A stretch of 64,000 bases of DNA, taken from contig WBMW01000582.1 in the NCBI GenBank assembly GCA_013396635.1, positions 1,133,634-1,197,633 on the forward strand. The letters are read 5' to 3'. The notes beneath the pieces were generated by a model that did not search any database, was not told the DNA's origin, and saw only the letters and a program-made list of their open reading frames with translations. The number at the start of each line of letters is the position of its first letter. Positions within the stretch are counted from its first letter, which is position 1. The translations under genes were made by a program, and so were the position numbers. The DNA comes from Penelope pileata. Taxonomy: Eukaryota; Chordata; Aves; Galliformes; Cracidae. Shown here in pieces: positions 61,801 to 64,000 of this stretch.

Positions 61801-64000
61801 GTGTCCTCCTGGTGGCTGTCTCCTGCATGTTGAGCTATTTCTCATTTTTTTAATCCAGGCTTGTCAGGTAACAGCATTTGTGTATTGCCCTTAGAGTCAG
61901 ATTTGCCTGCTGACTGAGAGCACACTCATCAAAGCAGCCTGTTCTCTGTGTAGAGGGAAATTCCCATGTCTCTCCATATTGGCTTCAGGTTGCTCATGAC
62001 TGCTCTGTTGGGTCTGAAACAGCCATATCCTCTTTGTAATATTTAAAGAGCACTCAGAAACTGATCTAGGGATTAAAAAAGTAGGCTTTGTATTTAACAG
62101 GTGCTGACCTACACAGGGATGTGTTTTCAGCCCACAGACCACCTGTTGCTCTGATCAAGTGCCACCGGAGTTTCAAAACCTTACAGGATTTGGCCTGTGA
62201 ATAATGGGAGTAATTTGTGAAATGAGTTGAGAAAAGTTGAGATTCTGATACAAATTTGATCCTTATGCTGTAAAACTGTGCCTGTATCAGTGTGGATATC
62301 AAAATAATTGCTGCAGTGCTTTTTTTTATTTATAGTGCTTTTCATTGTTCCATGTTTTAGTGTGGGGCTTCCAGTTTTTCTGAAATGGCTTTCTTTTCTA
62401 GAAAGTAAAAAACAAACAAAACAAACCTAACCATCTGCTTCCCAGATTCCGTTGGAATTCTTAGCTCTTGCTGAGGCAATCAGACTAAAATGATCTTTAG
62501 AACTGAGAGCTTAACCTCTTTGTTATCTCTTTGTTACGAATTCTTAGTAGCAGAAGCTTAGCATGCTTCTCAGGTATGCAGCTGAAACATTTCCGAAAAT
62601 GCAGTCTATATTCTTGGGGGATTGTGAGGTCATGGCTGACTAGCTTCTGAGATGACCTAGACAAGAAATGTTATTGCTATTAATGTTCAAGGATACACAC
62701 TGGTATGCATTTCCCTCATCTGTCTGTTAGACAGTCATAGTCTCCTTGTAAACATCTAATAACTAAATCCTGATCTCATCATTCTGCTTGTGTAAGAAAT
62801 TTGTTCTAGAGCTGGGCTTGGTGATACTTAATGAAGTAAGGATTATCATTGTCTTGTGTAAGGGTGTCAAAATCTGCCTCAGTTTATGAATCTTCCTTTT
62901 ACTTTCTGCTCAGAAACATTATGATAAAAGTGAAGAGGAGACTATGCACCTTCAAGAAGTCAGATTAAACTGGGGAATACTCTGGTAGTATGTCATCATT
63001 ATGCCTCAGCCATCGGGCCATGCTGAATGTAAAGCATTGTTTCATACACAACTGACATAAAGTGACTACTTTTACATTCCAGCTGCTTGATATTTTGAGA
63101 ATAAAAATAAATTTTCCATTTCTCATTCAATTATTTAATTCTGGTGAAAACCTTTAAATACCTTGAAGCTGAGATGTTTTTTAGTAAGACCTTTTATATA
63201 GAGAATCAAGGTTTTGAAAGAAAGGAATCATTTGACAGAGAGGAATACAAGATGAGGAAAAGTATTTCAGACCTCAGTAAATCAGTGTGTAAAGCCAGAA
63301 GAAAAAAAAAAAAAGCTGAGAGAGATGCCTCAATGCTAGGAAGGAGATGATTGAGATAAGGACATAATATCAAGCAGTATAATTCAGTGGGGTTAACAAG
63401 AAGCTAACAAGATACGTTAAAAGCAGGGATAGAGATAACATGTAAATTTTAGTGTTTTGAAGCAATTGGAAGGTAGAGAGGAAAAGTAAAACAGTGAAGA
63501 GAAAGGAGGAGGATTTTTGAGTGAACAGCAAATAAATGGCAGAAACTGGTCAGTTTTAAGAGGAAAAAAAGTGAACACTGCATAAGAATTTACTTCACAA
63601 AGGAGCATTAGCAACCAGGAGTGAGTTTTTGAGTTCTGCAACAGTTCACTCAAATGATATAGTTATGTATTTTGGCTTGAAATATTTTATTTATATGACA
63701 AATGAAGTTCCTGGTTCTCAAGAACAACTTGGAAGAAAGCTACGCAGTCATATAGGAATGGTTAAGCAGAAGTCTGGAGTTTTTGATCACTTAAGGCAAA
63801 CTGACTTTAATGCAGCTCAGGTGTGATCATGATCATGACTCAGCAGACTCTGACTTTCAACATCACAGTTCACCTTACTTTGCTAAAACCTGTGGCACAT
63901 TTTCCTTAGTTGCACACAGCTTTCTTTTCCTGCTTTTCCTCCTGAAAGGAGGTGACCGTGAGCACATCTAGATGCTTGCAGTCATACTCGGACTGTCCAC

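Larger units (their letters stand above)
50331..64000. other. Intergenic region right of COCH; no gene recognised
   Basis: Mostly AT-rich DNA. I found no exon of a named gene on either strand. Notable content includes an inverted repeat (51991-52080), a protein-like open segment with a donor (about 52420-52640), a diverged local repeat pair near 54.3 and 54.9 kb, a GC-richer patch (55755-55970), an AT palindrome (58849-58874), and a minus-strand open frame at 60411-60929 with no similarity that I can name. Confidence 0.6.

Overview
The window is nuclear DNA from a bird, very probably a galliform such as chicken or turkey. Split exons with consensus splice sites, AATAAA poly(A) signals and CpG islands mark it as vertebrate. 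CR1 retroposon 3' ends and two short mariner copies of the Galluhop type point to a bird. It is a draft assembly: short N runs sit at 42001-42004, 43717, 47019-47102, 48360, 48648 and 49078.

Two protein-coding genes can be placed confidently, and they converge tail to tail. The left part (1 to about 23.35 kb, + strand) holds the last ten coding exons of STRN3 (striatin-3/SG2NA), a PP2A regulatory and STRIPAK scaffold subunit. They cover the end of the linker and the whole WD40 domain, with the stop at 20651-20653 and a long 3' UTR. The middle (about 31.4-48.5 kb, - strand) holds COCH (cochlin), a secreted inner-ear matrix protein. Ten coding exons encode a signal peptide, an LCCL domain and two vWFA domains. 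They sum to 1608 nt (535 codons plus stop) with every splice phase compatible. Convergent STRN3 and COCH match my recollection of the mammalian locus.

Between the two genes (23.4-31.4 kb) lies an isolated CpG island (25.2-25.9 kb). It carries a 35-bp tandem array with a YY1-like motif in each unit, two good + strand splice donors, an upstream MARE/CRE-like site, and a cluster of poly(A) signals 2 kb downstream. It is best read as the promoter of an unannotated, probably noncoding, transcript. A larger CpG island (48.0-50.3 kb) holds the COCH start. It is misassembled: an exact 188-bp duplication abuts single-N joins on both sides of the contig that carries the COCH start codon.

From 50.3 to 64 kb I recognise no gene. 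This part holds a near-perfect 42-bp inverted repeat, some protein-like but unidentified open segments, and ordinary AT-rich DNA. I found no tRNA, rRNA, CRISPR or intact mobile element. The most useful observations are the intergenic CpG island with its YY1-like array, the hairpin at 52.0 kb, a GC-AG intron in STRN3, and the assembly error over the COCH first coding exon.
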